This document shows positions 1 to 22,700 of a stretch of 40,000 bases of DNA, one piece after another. Source of the DNA: Chromera velia (taxonomy: Eukaryota > Sar > Chromeraceae); NCBI GenBank assembly GCA_018398765.1, contig JAHBMJ010000083.1:9278-49277 (forward strand), written 5' to 3'. The translations under genes and the position numbers were made by a program. Numbering within the stretch: position 1 is the stretch's first letter; every line of letters starts with the position of its first letter. Under the pieces are notes generated by a model. It was not told the origin of the DNA, made no database searches, and was given only the letters and a program-made list of their open reading frames with translations.

Positions 1-32
1 TGTGTGTGTATGTGTGTGTGTGTGTGTGTGTG
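1..32. repeat. (TG)n microsatellite
   Basis: An almost pure TG run opens the window, with one TA interruption. Short reading frames through it (Cys-Val repeats) are artefacts of the repeat. Confidence 0.9.
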
Positions 33-243
33 TACACTTGATGAACAGATCCAGCACTCCTGATGCAAATCAAGTGAGGAAGGGAGGAAGGAAACAAGCA
101 CGGAGGGAAGGAAGAAGGAAGGAGCGGATATATCTGAAGTTCCTTTCCCCGAAGGTTCCCGTTCCATCAAAGCGACATGCAAGAAGATCATTAAGAATAG
201 TAGGGAGAGAAGCGTAAAAAATCAATCACATGCTCAAAACCAG

Positions 244-445
244 AGGCGCGAAGAAAGAAAGAAAGAATGAATGAAAGAAAGAAGTCGAAGAGAGAGAGAG
301 GGGGGGGGAGGGAGAGAGAGAAAGAAAGAAAGAAAGAAAGAAAGAATGAATGAATGAAAGAAAGAAGTCGAAGAGAGAGAGAGGGGGGAGGGAGAGAGAG
401 AAAGACAGAAAGAAAGAAAGACAGAAAGAAATCGAAGAGAGAAAC
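244..445. repeat. Purine-rich GAAA/GAGAG tract with internal tandem duplication
   Basis: The plus strand is nearly all purine. A block of about 85 bp (AAGAAAGAAGTCGAAGAGAG followed by a G-run and GAAA repeats) occurs twice, beginning near 279 and 363. It lies upstream of the first recognisable DHX8 exon and probably sits in an intron or the 5' region of that gene. Minus-strand Ser/Leu/Phe-rich frames here are repeat translations. Confidence 0.8.
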
Positions 446-662
446 GAACGCCCAAGGAAGGAGGTCCCCCCTTTCTTTCTACAATGTCTCCAGCAGGGCA
501 AGTTGGAAGGTTAGTTATTGCATGAACAGACAGGCAGACAGAGAATCAACTACTCTATACACCAGGCACTCCCAGCTTCCACCCGTCATCCACTTCCTCC
601 ATCACTTCCGCCCAACTAACCACCCCACCCACCCCTCTTTCTGTGTGTGTGCCTGTTTGCAG

Positions 663-10549
<9,887 letters not shown>

Positions 10550-12450
10550 TGTGATCGTCCAGCTAGCTAGCAGACACGGGGAGAAGCAGTTCACATACAC
10601 ATGCAGTCATGCTTGGCATCATTGCAGCTACGTTTGCGAGGAACACATTCTTTCGATCGAAAAACCAGAGCTGGCAGAGCCTCCTCAGCAAGAGATTTCA
10701 ACTTGTTTGATTCTTTACACTTTACCTGGCAGTACCTGACAGTTTACGTACTTAAATTAGAAGACGTACATGCAAATCTAGATGCAAATCTAAAATAATC
10801 CCCCAATATTTTATGTTTTCCTAAACAGTTAGACTTTTGCTAGAAGTTGCTGCAAGCCTGTACGCGGAATTCTTGGATCTTGGTGATGTTGCTAATCATG
10901 TTAGGATGGGGAGTAGGTTAAAGCCTGAGTCTAACTTAAAGATGATGTCACTGATGTAAGACTGATAGTTGAGAGTCTAACTTGGGACATTGGATAAAAG
11001 AAACGACTAGAGAATTCCTACGAGAAACAAGTTATTCAAAGTTTTTTCAATCAATTGGCTCGTCATAATTCGCCATGCATACATTACTATGTGACAAGTA
11101 CTGAAACATTAAAAAAAAATAATATGGTAAACCAAAAACTCCAAAGTTGTTCTTAAATTTTTTCTTTGTATCATGATGCAATGTCATTGCAATAGGTAGA
11201 ATAAATTTAGGAATAAAGTTGAATGCAGATTGTCGAGGGCCTCGAGGCTGAGGCCGCTGAGCCGCTGCTGAGATCAATGGCTTGTACCCTCTATAAGGAA
11301 GGGGACTCTCCGACTCGGACTTCGGATAATAATAATAATAATAATAAAAGAATGCATATAATCAGCTACTTATACAGAGGAGGCGGGCGTGCATTAGTCG
11401 GCCTGACTTGGCCAGTCCCGTACTACTGCGTTGCCTATCGGTGCGGCGGCGCTTGAGACATTACGGAGAAAATGCATGCGTCAATCCATGTTGTAAAGTT
11501 GCTTAGTGAAACACTCAGGGTGATTCGATACAACAACTTTCGATCGATGAGAGCAGAAGCCGGACAAACGTCTTGCATTATTATTCTTGTATAGAGAACC
11601 ATGTAAGTGACTAGACTGATGTCCTTGACTGGACCATTCTAGTTCATTTCAAGGTCTGCCTGGGTACTGTCATTCAAAGTTTGGTTGTATGTACTATACT
11701 GTATGAAATAACTTATTGAACCTAAAACGGATACATTATTACTAGTTAATACTAATCATTAATGAATACTAGAATAAATAATATGAGGAATAGTAATAGT
11801 ATTATAGTACTGTTAAGAAACATAGAAAACTCTTGCTGAGGAGGCTCTGGTTGTTCAATCAAAAGAATGTGTTTCTCGTTGTTTCACTACATTTTTTTTA
11901 GTTAAAGACTTAAATTTTCTATTATTTGAAACATTTGTACTTTAAAAATGCTGTACATTTTTAGAACCCGGGCAATGGATGGCAAATGTTTTGCTGCGAC
12001 GAACGAATCAGCGGTCTATGTACATGGGCGACATGCTGTTCAAAATTTGTCGATGTAGCGGCCTCTTCGCTTCTTTGTGGGGTTCTTTCTCATTTCGTTG
12101 TTTCAGCTTGTCGATATGTAGGTCGCCGTCCCTGTTTTGGGAAGAAAAATGCCACAATTTTGTGACTTGACTTGAGTGTTTGCGCGTGCAGGTGACTTAG
12201 AGACTCTGGCTTGTGAATGGGTGAGCTTGTTTTGGCCGGAAGGGGGAGGAAGAGGAGGAGTAAAACAAGCCCAGCTGCAAAATAAGCACAGATGTTTGAA
12301 AAAAAGACCAAGAAACTCGTCTTCTTTCTTTCGAACTTCCGCAACCTGCATGAGCCAGCACCTTCTTTTCTTCTCTTATTCTCATTTTTCTTTTCTTCTC
12401 CTTAACCCTTCCCTCGCCTTCTGTCTACCATTTCTCCATCCATGTTTTCA
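10550..12450. other. Convergent intergenic spacer, AT-richer, no gene recognised
   Basis: It separates the 3' ends of DHX8 (+) and the LRR gene (-). From about 10740 to 12000 the sequence becomes clearly more AT-rich and loses the pyrimidine-rich intron texture. Reading frames are short and show no recognisable protein. It includes a retroposon-like piece (see 11224-11455) and presumably the 3' untranslated ends of both genes. Confidence 0.6.
11224..11455. repeat. Possible retroposon fragment with (AAT)n tract
   Basis: A GC-richer block lies in AT-rich surroundings. It contains CTCTATAAGGAAGGGGACTC, then CTTCGG and an ATAATAATAATAATAATAAT run, then a second GC-rich part ending near GTGCGGCGGCGC. 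Short trinucleotide tails after a GC-rich body are common in SINE and non-LTR retroposon remnants. I see no clear A/B boxes or flanking duplication, so this is tentative. Confidence 0.25.
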
Positions 12451-14631
12451 TCAGAAGTCGACAAAGAGCAGATCGGCCCGTCCGTTTGTCTCGCACTTGA
12501 TCAGCAACCCCCCGAGGAGATCGTTGACGTCGGCCTCGATCGGACCCAGACTCTCGTAGAGGGCCGCCTTTGCCTGCTGACACGCCACCTGCATCCATCC
12601 ATCCATTCACTCGATCAGCCATTTACTCAGTTGGTCGATAGATCGATCCGTCAACCAGCCAGTCAAGGAATGACTGAGCACGAAAGTGTACACAGAAAAA
12701 AAGTCTATCTGTGATGTACATCGACTTGTTTATCGTCAGAAAGCTGATGTCATTGGTCAACCATGTGAACCAATGACTCCCACAGAATGATAATTGAAAA
12801 ACAAGACCCATCCATGCACCTAGCTCTTGACTGACCCTCTCTAAAATTCGCTCTCGCACGGCGTCGGACATCTGAGTGCCTTCCAGCCGCACCACTCGAA
12901 GCCTTGCCCCCTCGGGTCCTGCCGCCTCTGCCGCTGCATTGAGGATTGTTGCGATGGGCATTTCTGCCTCGTCCGTGATCCCTTCACACCCTGAGAGATC
13001 GAATTCTTCCAATCCTCCTATCGTGGATTCTTTATTGGCTGCAGCGGAGACGGCAACTGAGAGCTCCGTCAAGCCTCTGTGAGTGACTTGCGTGTTACAG
13101 AGACGAATGACTTTCAACCCCCCTGTATTGTCGCCTTCGGGATATGGCGTGGTGTTACGGGTGGAGGAAGCGTTCTTGTTCGAAAACCAACGACTGGTGG
13201 CTGTTGTTGACTGGGAGACAACGGAGTGATGCCCCCCCCCATGACCACCCCTGGCCGGAAACACGATAAACTCGTTAGAAGTCATCTTCAATCGGTCCTC
13301 GTGCCCTAGGTCCAACATGGGTGTGAGGTTCTGTTTGTCCTTTCGGCATGGTGATTTCTCCCCTGCATTCTCCTCCTCTTCTAATTCCAGCAATGTCTCG
13401 AGAGGGGCGGTGCCGTTCGTCAACACCCGTGCCAGTGCAGACACCCCTCCATCGCCCACTTTGGTCCCCGAAAGATCGATAGCTGTGAGCACGAGGGGCC
13501 GTTTCTTTCGAGGAGACTGGAGGAGGCCCTTACTTGATCCCCTCGGATCGTTCTTTTGGGTCTCCACCGAAGCCCCAAATTCGACTGTCCCGTTGGAATG
13601 GCGGGAGGGTGTGGGTCCGACGAGGGCATTCACGAGGCGCTCTATGGCCTCGTCCCCCACATCTGTCGACCCAGAGAAGTCCAGCGCTGCTGTGCGGGGA
13701 CACCCAGGAGGACCTCCAGAAGAGTGGATCCCCATCTTCTTTGTGAGCGCGGAGGCGGTGCGGGCACCGTGAAGCTGCAGGCAGAAGAGCGAAAGAGAGA
13801 GAGGATGGGAATGAGAACAAGACTGCATGATCGGAAGGAAGGAAAATTCATTTTTCATTTTCATCAGAGCACCCGCAGGTTCCAGACGGGAAGAATGGAA
13901 AGGACAACCAGAAGAGCAGTTAGAAAGAAAAGAAAAGTGCATCTCGGCAGAATTAATGAAAAGGAAGTGGAGCAGAGGAACTGGGAGGTCCCGTACGTGT
14001 GTGCAAGACAGAGAAACAAGAGCACAACACAATTAACCAGAGTTGGCCCCAGCATGCTGTCCACGCACCATGTCATCCTCAAGAATTACCAAAGAAAGAG
14101 ACAGACTTATAAAGAGAAGAAAGAAAAAGAGAAGCCAACGAATTGAATGATCGAATGACGTACTGACTGACTGACTGACCACGCCATGCACCCTCTTTTG
14201 ACACTCCTTTGAGACGGAGCTGCCATCAAAGAGGATGCACTCGATGTCCCCTCCGTTCTCGATGGTTTCCTCCAACCAGTGTATCAGACTGATCTCGCAG
14301 GAGTCTGTCAGCAGTCTGCAGTCTCTGACGTCGATCTTCTCCAGATTCACTGCTGGTTGACCTTTCAACCCCTCGAGAACAGCAGAAAGACCCCTTTGTG
14401 AGAGACTCGAGCCTTGAAGGCTCAGGACGGTCACGGAGGAGAGGATCCTTTTTTGTCCCTGGCTGCTGAGTCTGTCGAGAAATCGAGAAAGGACAGCAGC
14501 TGCCTCATCCCCACATCCTCTGTGATTCAAGTTGATGCACTTCACAGATGTGCCCCTTCCCTCCGCAGTGTCAGACAACTCTTGCAGCAAGACAGGAAGG
14601 TTGTGGTGCATGAACAGCTGCAGGCAGGCAC

Positions 14632-14670
<39 letters not shown>

Positions 14671-17600
14671 CAGGTAGGGATCGAGGCAAACAACCGATGG
14701 AGCGTCACGCAGGATGCAACAGCATTCCCTCCCTCCCTTGAACGAAAAATGTAACGAAAGTGTTTTCATCTCTTTTGTCTTTTCTTTTCTTACATTTCTG
14801 TTTCTTTCCGCCTGTTCTTGACTCTCGTTCATTCTGTCTCTCTGTGCATGTGCGTGCACACAAAGCACCCATCTAGCACGAGGAAAATCCCTCTCCCAGA
14901 TCTACTCACCCACCCGGTTTGCTTCCTACCTACCTTCTCATCCACTTGTCTCTGCAGGGCCTCCGACACAGCGGACCCCCTGAGACGCACCTCCCTCAAC
15001 TCACTCCCTCCCTCAGACCCCACGCCTGCCTTCTCCTTTCTCTGCCCCGCACATCTCTCGACAAAGGCCAAGAGGGCCTTCACTCCCGAATCGCCCAGAG
15101 AGGGGCAATTGGAAAGGTCCAGAGTTTGAAATGTCTTTGCACAGGGGGCAGAGGAGATGGCCTCGAGGAGGTAGGAGAGACCAGAAGGGGAAACGGAGGC
15201 AGTCTGAAGTGAGAAGTGTTTGACTGCAGATGTACAGCTCAACTGAAGGGGGGGGGGCGGCTCTTGTTTGGATGAGAGGAATTTTTGGAGTCCCGAGTCA
15301 TCCAGGAGGGGCGATCCCAATCGGATGGCTGTAACTCTCAGAGGTCGGCTGCTTGGGTCCTTTTTGAGTCTTTTCTCAATCTCACGAAGAGTTGCTAGAA
15401 CAGTTTGAGCATCCTCAGAGTTAAAACTCCCACCTCCTCGCTGGGGAGGGGGAAAGCCCACAGAGAGGAGGGAGGGACCAACTCTCTCTGCATGGTTTTG
15501 GGCTCTGGTGACAAGCTCGGATCCCCCAGACCTCACTAGTGCTTCTGTCATTTCGGAGGGTATCGGCATTGCTGGCAGGATCGTGCTTTGACCCCGGTCC
15601 TGTGCATTGACGCTTACGACTGTAACGGTCTCTTTGTGTGCAGCAATCTGAAGCTGTAACCTTTCGGAAGGACTCAGGGAATCCTCCAAAGCCATCCGCT
15701 GTCTTCGCATCTCTTCAGCCTTCTCTGGAGTCTTTGCGGGGGTTTCGAAAATTTGGGTGGGCAGTGGGGAGGAAGAGAAAATGACCGTGTGGGTCTCTGA
15801 GTGGGAAAGAAGAAGGTCGTGTGCGCTGTGCCCTTCTTTCATGACAGGAGAGAGAGAACCTTCCTGGGGGGGGTGAAGAAGGGAGAGCGGTTTGAAGTAG
15901 ACGGCCATGTTTCGGGTCCCAGTAGGCGTTTTTGCTCCCTCTCTCTCTAGAAAGATGAGAAGGGCAGTGAGGGAATCCTCATTGGATACAGACGGCGGGA
16001 CGTCTCCTGCAACAATCAGCGTGTTTGTCTGTCCGTGCAGGAGGAGACTGTCTTTTCCTTCTTTGTCCAGAAGAAGAGCGGGGACACCTCCGCAGCTCTC
16101 TGGCAGTTTCGTTCGGCTGTCTGGGAGTTTTTTGAACGTTTGTCGAGCAAGAGTCTCCACACTCTCCCCTCGAGTCCCTGACGCAGACTCTCCCTTCCAC
16201 CAATTGAGAAGGAAATCGGCATTGAAGAGCCACACGGGAACAGCAGAGGAGGACGAAGAGGCGGTGCGCTGTTGAGGAGACAGACCGCAGAGATCACTCA
16301 GGAGTTTCAATGACAGCAGGGAGGGAGTCACAGGCAGGTGCTCAAGGTCTCTCTTCCCTGTTGAAGGGTCATCCTCTACAAACGCCTGCAGCGTGGCAGT
16401 CAGTCACGGAGGAAGAAGAGAAGAAAAGAGATTTGTTTCGGCACGTTCAGTGGGGCGCATAGCTAGTTCTTCTTCTTCTTCTTCTTTCAAGCTTCCAATT
16501 AAGAAAGCAGACCCCAGGAGAGAAAGCAGACCCAGCGTTTGACAGAAGCGTGTGCATTATCAAGACATATCATAGAGATGAGAGATGAAAAGACATGCAG
16601 CCGTGAGACCGCCGATGCATCATTTGTCTTCCTGACCTTCCCTCAAGTTTCGATCTTTATTACTCAATCGATGCAGTTGTTTGTCCAATTTCCTTCTGGA
16701 ATTGCACATGCATGCTGCTTCAGCCTCCCTCCTCTCCCCCTCATTCTTGTGCACATCTCTCTTTTTTTCTCTTTCATTCAACCGAAACCGACCTGCGTGG
16801 ACCGATCCACGTAGTTTTCTTCCCTGCATGCATGCACGTCCCCATACCGATGGATGCATTCAATATGAGATCGAGCTAGACAACAGAGTAAAATCTTGGA
16901 GCAAAGACGGGGGTTAACGTGTCTGCAAGACTTAGTTCCTCTTTGGTTTGTGTACAAATGATTCGGTCTGAAAAGTTCAATCTGAGTGTCAGGTCAGGCA
17001 GTTGACAAGAGGGTAAATGAGACGCACAGATCGAAGTAAAAAACAGTACGGTGACTGAACGTGCAGAGACTTTAGATCACCCAGTATCCTATCAGAATCA
17101 AAGATCGATTCATTTGCCCCTTTGCAAAGACTGACTTGACGACTTCTTGCAGCAGCTCCTCCACCACATCATTCACCAGATTGGAGCGGGCTACTTCCTG
17201 CATCCTCATCATGAATAAATGAATGGATGAATGAATGAATGAATGGATGAATGGATGAATGAATGAATGGATGAATGAATGAATGAATGAATGGATGAAT
17301 GAATGAATGAATGAACGAATGAATGAATGAATGAATGAATGGATGAATGAATGGATGGATGAATGAATGAATGGCTGAATGAATGAATGAATGTATGAAT
17401 GAATGAATGAATGAAGGGGGAATGGCCGGAGGGTGTGGGGGGGGTAGCATGGAGTTTAAATATGCATAGAGTGGGAATTCCATGTAAGAGTTTTGAGCTT
17501 CAAACACAAAACCTAACCATCTCGACTGCATGATGTCCACATCCATCTCGTTCTCTCAAGCGTTGACTCTAGAGCGAAATCGGAGGCTGGAATAACTGCT

Positions 17601-18032
17601 TTCACATGAGTGTAATGGCTTTGCAGTACGCAGAGAAGCAGAGAGGGAAAAAGAGGGAGACACCCCTGGAAACGGAAAGGAAATTCATTTAAAGGGAGAA
17701 GGACAAACACAAATCGATCAGCCGAAGACACGCTTCACATGGACAACAACGCATTGGCACAAGAAAACGCCGAAGATCAAAACGGACATCAGGGCGTTCT
17801 GATACCAGAAATACACAAAGGTGGGCAGGAAGGAATACGACTCCTCAGACAGACAGACAGACAGACAGACAGACAGCAGACAGACAGACGGGTGGGCTGA
17901 CAGTCTCCTTGCTGGTATCTTTCTCCTCTTCATACAAAGTATTTCTTTTTGAAGTAAAGAAACGGACGGACTTACCAGTTCAGTCGACGAGACAATGGGC
18001 CCCTGTATGGGTTCTGGAGCTATCTCTGCCGG
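12451..18032 (-). CDS. Large leucine-rich-repeat (RNI-like) protein, 5' end not found
   Basis: Minus-strand exons in transcript order: 18032-17976 (PAEIAPEPIQGPIVSSTEL), 17197-about 17141 (EVARSNLVNDVVEELLQEV), 16385-14934, 14617-14180, 13774-12836, 12588-12451 (stop TGA at 12453-12451). The last four join in phase 0 and give 988 residues. The exons contain ribonuclease-inhibitor-type repeats such as LDLSNCPSLGDSGVKALLAF, IDLSGTKVGDGGVSALARVL and FDLSGCEGITDEAEMP. The family makes curved protein-binding scaffolds; no F-box, nucleotide-binding or kinase domain is visible, so the function is unknown. The C-terminal exon has no Met and is recognised by its acceptor, frame and stop. The donor of the 17197 exon is ambiguous: GTCAAG keeps phase 0, while the better GTCAGT at 17135 does not. 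The start codon probably lies above 18032. Confidence 0.82.
14636..14668. repeat. (GA)n microsatellite in LRR intron
   Basis: A GA run on the plus strand is a CT run on the sense strand of the minus-strand gene. It lies just upstream of the acceptor for the exon beginning at 14617 and acts as its polypyrimidine tract. Confidence 0.9.
17212..17416. repeat. (GAAT)n/(GGAT) array in LRR intron
   Basis: About 200 bp of GAAT units interspersed with GGAT. It lies between the exons 17976-18032 and 17141-17197 of the minus-strand LRR gene. It is the same repeat type as in DHX8 intron 10, but in the opposite orientation relative to transcription. Minus-strand Ser-Phe-Ile-His frames are artefacts. Confidence 0.93.
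17849..17892. repeat. (CAGA)n microsatellite
   Basis: CAGA repeats (CTGT on the minus strand), inside the same LRR intron and about 85 bp past the donor of exon 17976-18032. Confidence 0.85.
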
Positions 18033-18393
18033 CTGCACGAAACAGAAACCGTGACAATGGAAATCGAATCCGACACATTCATTGGTTAATTGATCAAGAG
18101 AGCCTGGGAAAGAAAAGCAGAGAATACAGGCAACTTCAGGGGTCGAAAAGAAAAGGCAGCTTTGTCTGCTCAGGAATGTGTCCGTGAGAAAATAGATGAA
18201 ATATGCGTTCCTTCTATTCTCGTTTATTTGTTCCAGCATCCATCCATGCGCAGTCGCCATGCCTGCTCTGAAGGAAAACGGAGTGCAAGCTTCCATTTTC
18301 GACGTGCCACAGAAAGCTGGTCGCACACACACACAAATCCGCTCGCGGGAGGCGCACACATGATACGGAGGGCATATGCACACATGCCACCAT

Positions 18394-18430
18394 GCAAACA
18401 CACACACACACACACTCACACACTCACACA

Positions 18431-18472
<42 letters not shown>

Positions 18473-18516
18473 AACTCTCTCTCTCTCTCTCACACTCTCT
18501 CACACGCACTCACTCA

Positions 18517-18555
<39 letters not shown>

Positions 18556-18602
18556 ACACACTCACACACATGCACTCACTCACACACACACACACACACA
18601 CA

Positions 18603-18637
<35 letters not shown>

Positions 18638-18639
18638 GC

Positions 18640-18720
<81 letters not shown>
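18394..18720. repeat. Mosaic (CA)n/(CT)n microsatellite cluster
   Basis: About 330 bp of alternating CA and CT blocks with a few CACT and CACG interruptions. It lies in the divergent region between the LRR (-) and transporter (+) genes. Frames of up to about 300 codons on the plus strand read His-Thr/Ser-Leu and are repeat translations. Confidence 0.95.
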
Positions 18721-18722
<2 letters not shown>

Positions 18723-19789
18723 GCATACTTCTGGCAAGCATGCAAAGTTCGCATGCACGTATGGAACACAACAGCTATTACGTGTCGCCACATGCAGGCG
18801 TGCATGATGGTCGCAGTTCTCGGCACTGCACACAAAAATGTAATTCGGCCAGTTTTCCGACCGCTGCTTGTATTTCTGTTTCGTTTCCAGTCTATGCGCT
18901 CATCTGTGCATGCACTTGCTGCCTGTTCAGCTTGCAGACTTTCATCCAAAACACAGGCTGACTTTGGTGGCAGCTGCTGTGGATCCTCCACACCCCATCG
19001 ATGACTCTTCTTTCTTGGATAGGTTTCTTTTTTCGGCTTCGTGTTTTTCTTCTCGACACTCCTCCAGCGGCAGTGGATCATCCGCTTCGGAGGAAAGAAA
19101 TTCAGACAGTTGATGTGCCAATTTTAATACTCACTCAGACCTGTCCCCTTCTTAAATTCCGTAGATATAGACCGGGCGGGAAAGCTCACTCAATCGACGC
19201 TGATCGATTCATCTGCAGTATATATATATTAATATCGATGTATGTATCGATACCTATACCTATCTTACATGTAAGCAGTCGATCAGACGCGTTCCAATAC
19301 AGAAATTATAAGCCGTGCATACCGATACGCGCAGATGCCGTGGCCCCCGCGCCTGTATGCGTACATGCTGGGATCGAGCTCTTGCATGGTGGCTATGGCA
19401 GCCCTATACAGCTAAATCCTCCTGACGCACGCGCGCAGAGGTTCGTACGTCCCGCGGCCTCCTCCATGCAAGGGCATGTCTGGCACTAGGTGTCTGCGTG
19501 GACGACGCGTGGACATTTGCACAGGATTCTCAAGCAATTTCGCTCCACAGTTAACCTCCCATGTAAGGCGTAATGATTCAGAAGCTTTTCTTTGTGGGTG
19601 TGAAACTCACTCGGTGTGTTTCGATTGTGGCAATTGAATCACCATGCAGTCTGCATGATCGATCAAGGTGTCCTGAATGCCTGCAGGGACAAGAGACGAT
19701 GCATGATTTTATGAAAAACAAAAGGTCGCTATAATACATCGCGCTTCCTGGGACGAGGAATAAGACACAGAGGCACGAACAACGAAAAG
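18721..19789. other. Divergent intergenic region, presumed promoters
   Basis: No gene is supported. The region should hold the transporter promoter and perhaps 5' exons of the minus-strand LRR gene. A minus-strand stretch at about 19007-19106 reads as an acidic/lysine-rich peptide (LSSEADDPLPLEECREEKHE) and ends at a possible donor. I cannot join it in phase to the LRR exons. An AT-rich spot (TATATATATTAATATCGATG) lies at 19219-19240. No TATA box can be assigned. Confidence 0.4.
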
Positions 19790-22700
19790 ATGCCTTTCAG
19801 CAAGACGAAGGAGCTTCTTTCCAGGCCCTCCAGCTGGGCCTTTTTTGTCATGGCACTTCAGCAAGTGCTTGCGTCAGCTTTCAACGGAAGGTCGGTCGGT
19901 CTCCTCTGTTCTGTTCTCACTGCACGTGCTATTTCCTCTTCGGCATGCATTCATGCCTTCTTTTCCTCCCTTCCGATGCTCAACTGCAGCCCCTGGGTGT
20001 TCGTGAAACCGTTCCTGGACGGGAAGGGAGTGGAACCCAGTGTGATCGGAGTTGTCTTCGCAGCCACTCCCCTAGGGTGCCTCTGTGCCACCCCCTTTTG
20101 GGCCCCTCTAGCACGCCGTTTTGGCAGCGGCGTCCTCCTGACGGTGTGCACGTTGATGATCGTGGCCACAGGGGTCGGATTCGCCTTCAGTCCCTCGTGT
20201 ACTACAGAGAAGAACTGGCTGGTCGTGTCCCTCACAGCCATGAGATTCGTCTGGGGTGTAAGCCTCTCGGGGGTACGTGGGGAGGGGAGGGGAGGGGAGG
20301 GAGAGACCTTTATTTTTTCTTGGTTAAACAGGCCGCTTGGCATTCTTTCGCTTGCCCCTCTCTTTCCCCCTTCCTCCTCATGCACTCCGTTTTGCGTCAA
20401 GAAATGGTCTTGATTAAATCTCTACTCTATTTTCCGTCTCCCTTTACTCAGTCTGTCTTTAATTCCCTCCCACCTACTCCGTCCTGTTTTCTCTGTCTTT
20501 CAATCCCCCCTTAATTTCCTTCTGTGCCCGGACCTCCTGCCCTGCAGGCCGGAACGTTTGCCGCCGCGATCGGCATGAATGCGTTTCCGGGGAGGGAGGG
20601 TGCGGTGATCGGGTGGTTCTTTACCTTCGGGTTCATTGGGGCCTTGGTCGGTCCCCCCCTGTCGGGGTATCTGTATGCGTGCACCGACAGCTTTTCCGTC
20701 CCGTTTCTGGTCCTGGCGCCCTTGAACCTTCTGGTCATTGCTGCGCAGGGGGGCAAGTGGATGGTCGAGCGAGCGGCCACGGCTGAGGGAGGAGGGGAGG
20801 AGGGTGGAGGAGAAATTGCAGTCGGAGAGGCGATTGAGGAGCAAGGGGGTGACAAAGAAAGAGGGACTGTGTGTATAGGAAGGGGAGGAGGTAAAAAGAG
20901 ACGGACTGAGATGACGGACTTGGAGAAAGATAAAACAAATGTGTTGGAAGAAGACAAGAGAGTCACTGGGGTTGCGCATGAGTCGACTCGCCCCACTTTA
21001 GGAGGAGAAGAGGGGGTGAGTGGGCGGTCGTTACAGGAAGAAAGCGGAGAGCGTGGAGGAGGGAATCGAGTTACTCACCGTGTGTTGAAGAGTCCTGCTG
21101 CGTTGACTTTGGCCTTTGCCATGTTGTTCGCCCACTTTGGCCAAGGTCTGCTTGAGCCTACACTGGCTCCTCATATCTCCGCATCTCTGCATGTTACAGA
21201 ACCTCCTGTGTTGGGTCTGATATTCAGCATCACCACCATCGCTGTAGCCGTGACTGCGTGGCCCGTAGGGGTCTTGTCGGATCGGCGGGGGGTGAGTCGT
21301 TTCGCTCTGGTGGGCGTGGGTTTGCTTTTCTTGGCGTGTGGGGGGGTGTTGGTGGGACCTGCTGCGATGATACGAGAGGAGGTGGAGGAGGGGGGGGCGA
21401 GGGCAGAGCAACTATGGGGTTTGCTTGTTTGCTCGCTTCTGTTGTTTGGAATGGGAATCAACTTGGTCGTCATTCCCTCCATTCCCGCTCTCCTCATGAT
21501 AGGCACCAGAGAGATGACAGCAAGGGAGAGACAGAGAACGTTCGCAGATATCGTCGTTCAACAACAGGATGATAACGCAGAATTGCCACTCGTTGGCCGT
21601 GTGCAGATTTCAGAACAGCCCTCGTCTCTGTCCCTTGAGTCTTCTTCTTCATCATCTCCAGAGGAACAGAAGGAAACAGAAATAGAAAGAGAGGAAGACA
21701 GGGAGGAAAGAGGAGTTGAAGGCTCTCCCGTTCCATGTCCGTCTGTTTTAGGCCGGCAGTGGTCGCCAGGGTGCGACAGCGTCGGACAGTCACATACCCC
21801 CATGCAGACAGATGCCGTCCCTCATTCCTTCATTCCTGCATGGGGTTTGAAGAGATCATCAATTCGGCCGACCCGCTCCACTCCGGTGCGAGCTGAAGGG
21901 GGCAGGGAAAGCGACCCCGACCCCCCCCCTCGTCCGTCTTTGTCTTCTCCCTCCTTCTGTGACAATTCAAAAACGATGGCTGAGCACCTGCAGGTGAACA
22001 GGGGGGCAGACGATGCAGATGCAGAGGGTGCTGGGATGGGGAGCGTGGATGGTGCGGCGGTGGAGCTGATTGTCCGGGCGCTAGAGTCGGGGGTGGCTGT
22101 CCGATCTGGTGGCAGGTCAGCTCTGTCGATGGGAAGCTGCTTGGCGGCTCACGCACTTCAGAGGAGACCCGGGGTAAAGAGACGGCAGGTGTATGTAGGG
22201 GTGGAGGGGGAGGAGAGTAGGAGGAGCAGGAGCGTGCGAGGGTCAGCGTCACGGCCCCCTTCCAGACCCCACACACTTAAACCAACACGCTCAACAATAG
22301 ACAGAGACAGACGAGAGATTTCATCACCCCCACGCACGTCAATCTCCCTCAAGAGCACCAGAGAGAGACACAGAGAGAGAGCCTCCACCACACCAGCCTC
22401 CCGACTTTATCACCAACAAGCATCAGCTGCCGTTGTTCCAGAAGCAGAAGGGGTGGGTGGGTCGGAAGAAAGAAACAGGAGGGGAATCGGCAGAGTGGGA
22501 GTGGGGGGAGAAAGGGAAGGTCTCATTTGCCCTCCACCGTCTCCTGCCTTTGCTGTCTCTGTAACGCAGGAGCCACACAGGGGAGAGGGGGGATGTCCGA
22601 CGAGGAGAGGAGGGGACAACTTTCCCTCTGTCTTTGGCCAAACCCCTTTTCACAAAGCGGTATCGCTTAGCAGGGGTTCTCCTCATCAGAGCACTCCATT

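Noticed and set aside
13556-14146. Plus-strand frame of about 196 codons opposite the LRR exons
   Set aside because: Antisense to LRR coding sequence; no domain and it crosses a supported intron boundary.
14186-14191. Donor GTGCAT for LRR exon ending at 14192
   Set aside because: GTCAGT at 14179 is closer to the consensus and gives the same 15-residue exon end as the two sister exons.
16329-16331. Start codon for the LRR protein at the top of its long exon
   Set aside because: The codon is GTG, and the frame stays open upstream for 18 more codons to a TGCAG acceptor at 16386, so this is an internal exon.
16620-16860. Minus-strand frame (KKRDVHKNEGERREAEAA) as an extra LRR exon
   Set aside because: Acceptor and donor phases do not fit the neighbouring exons, and the stretch contains TGCATGCA repeats typical of non-coding DNA here.
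18090-19081. Long His-Thr/Ser-Leu plus-strand frame and Cys-Val minus-strand frame
   Set aside because: Both come from the CA/CT microsatellite; flanking residues show no domain and no splice support.
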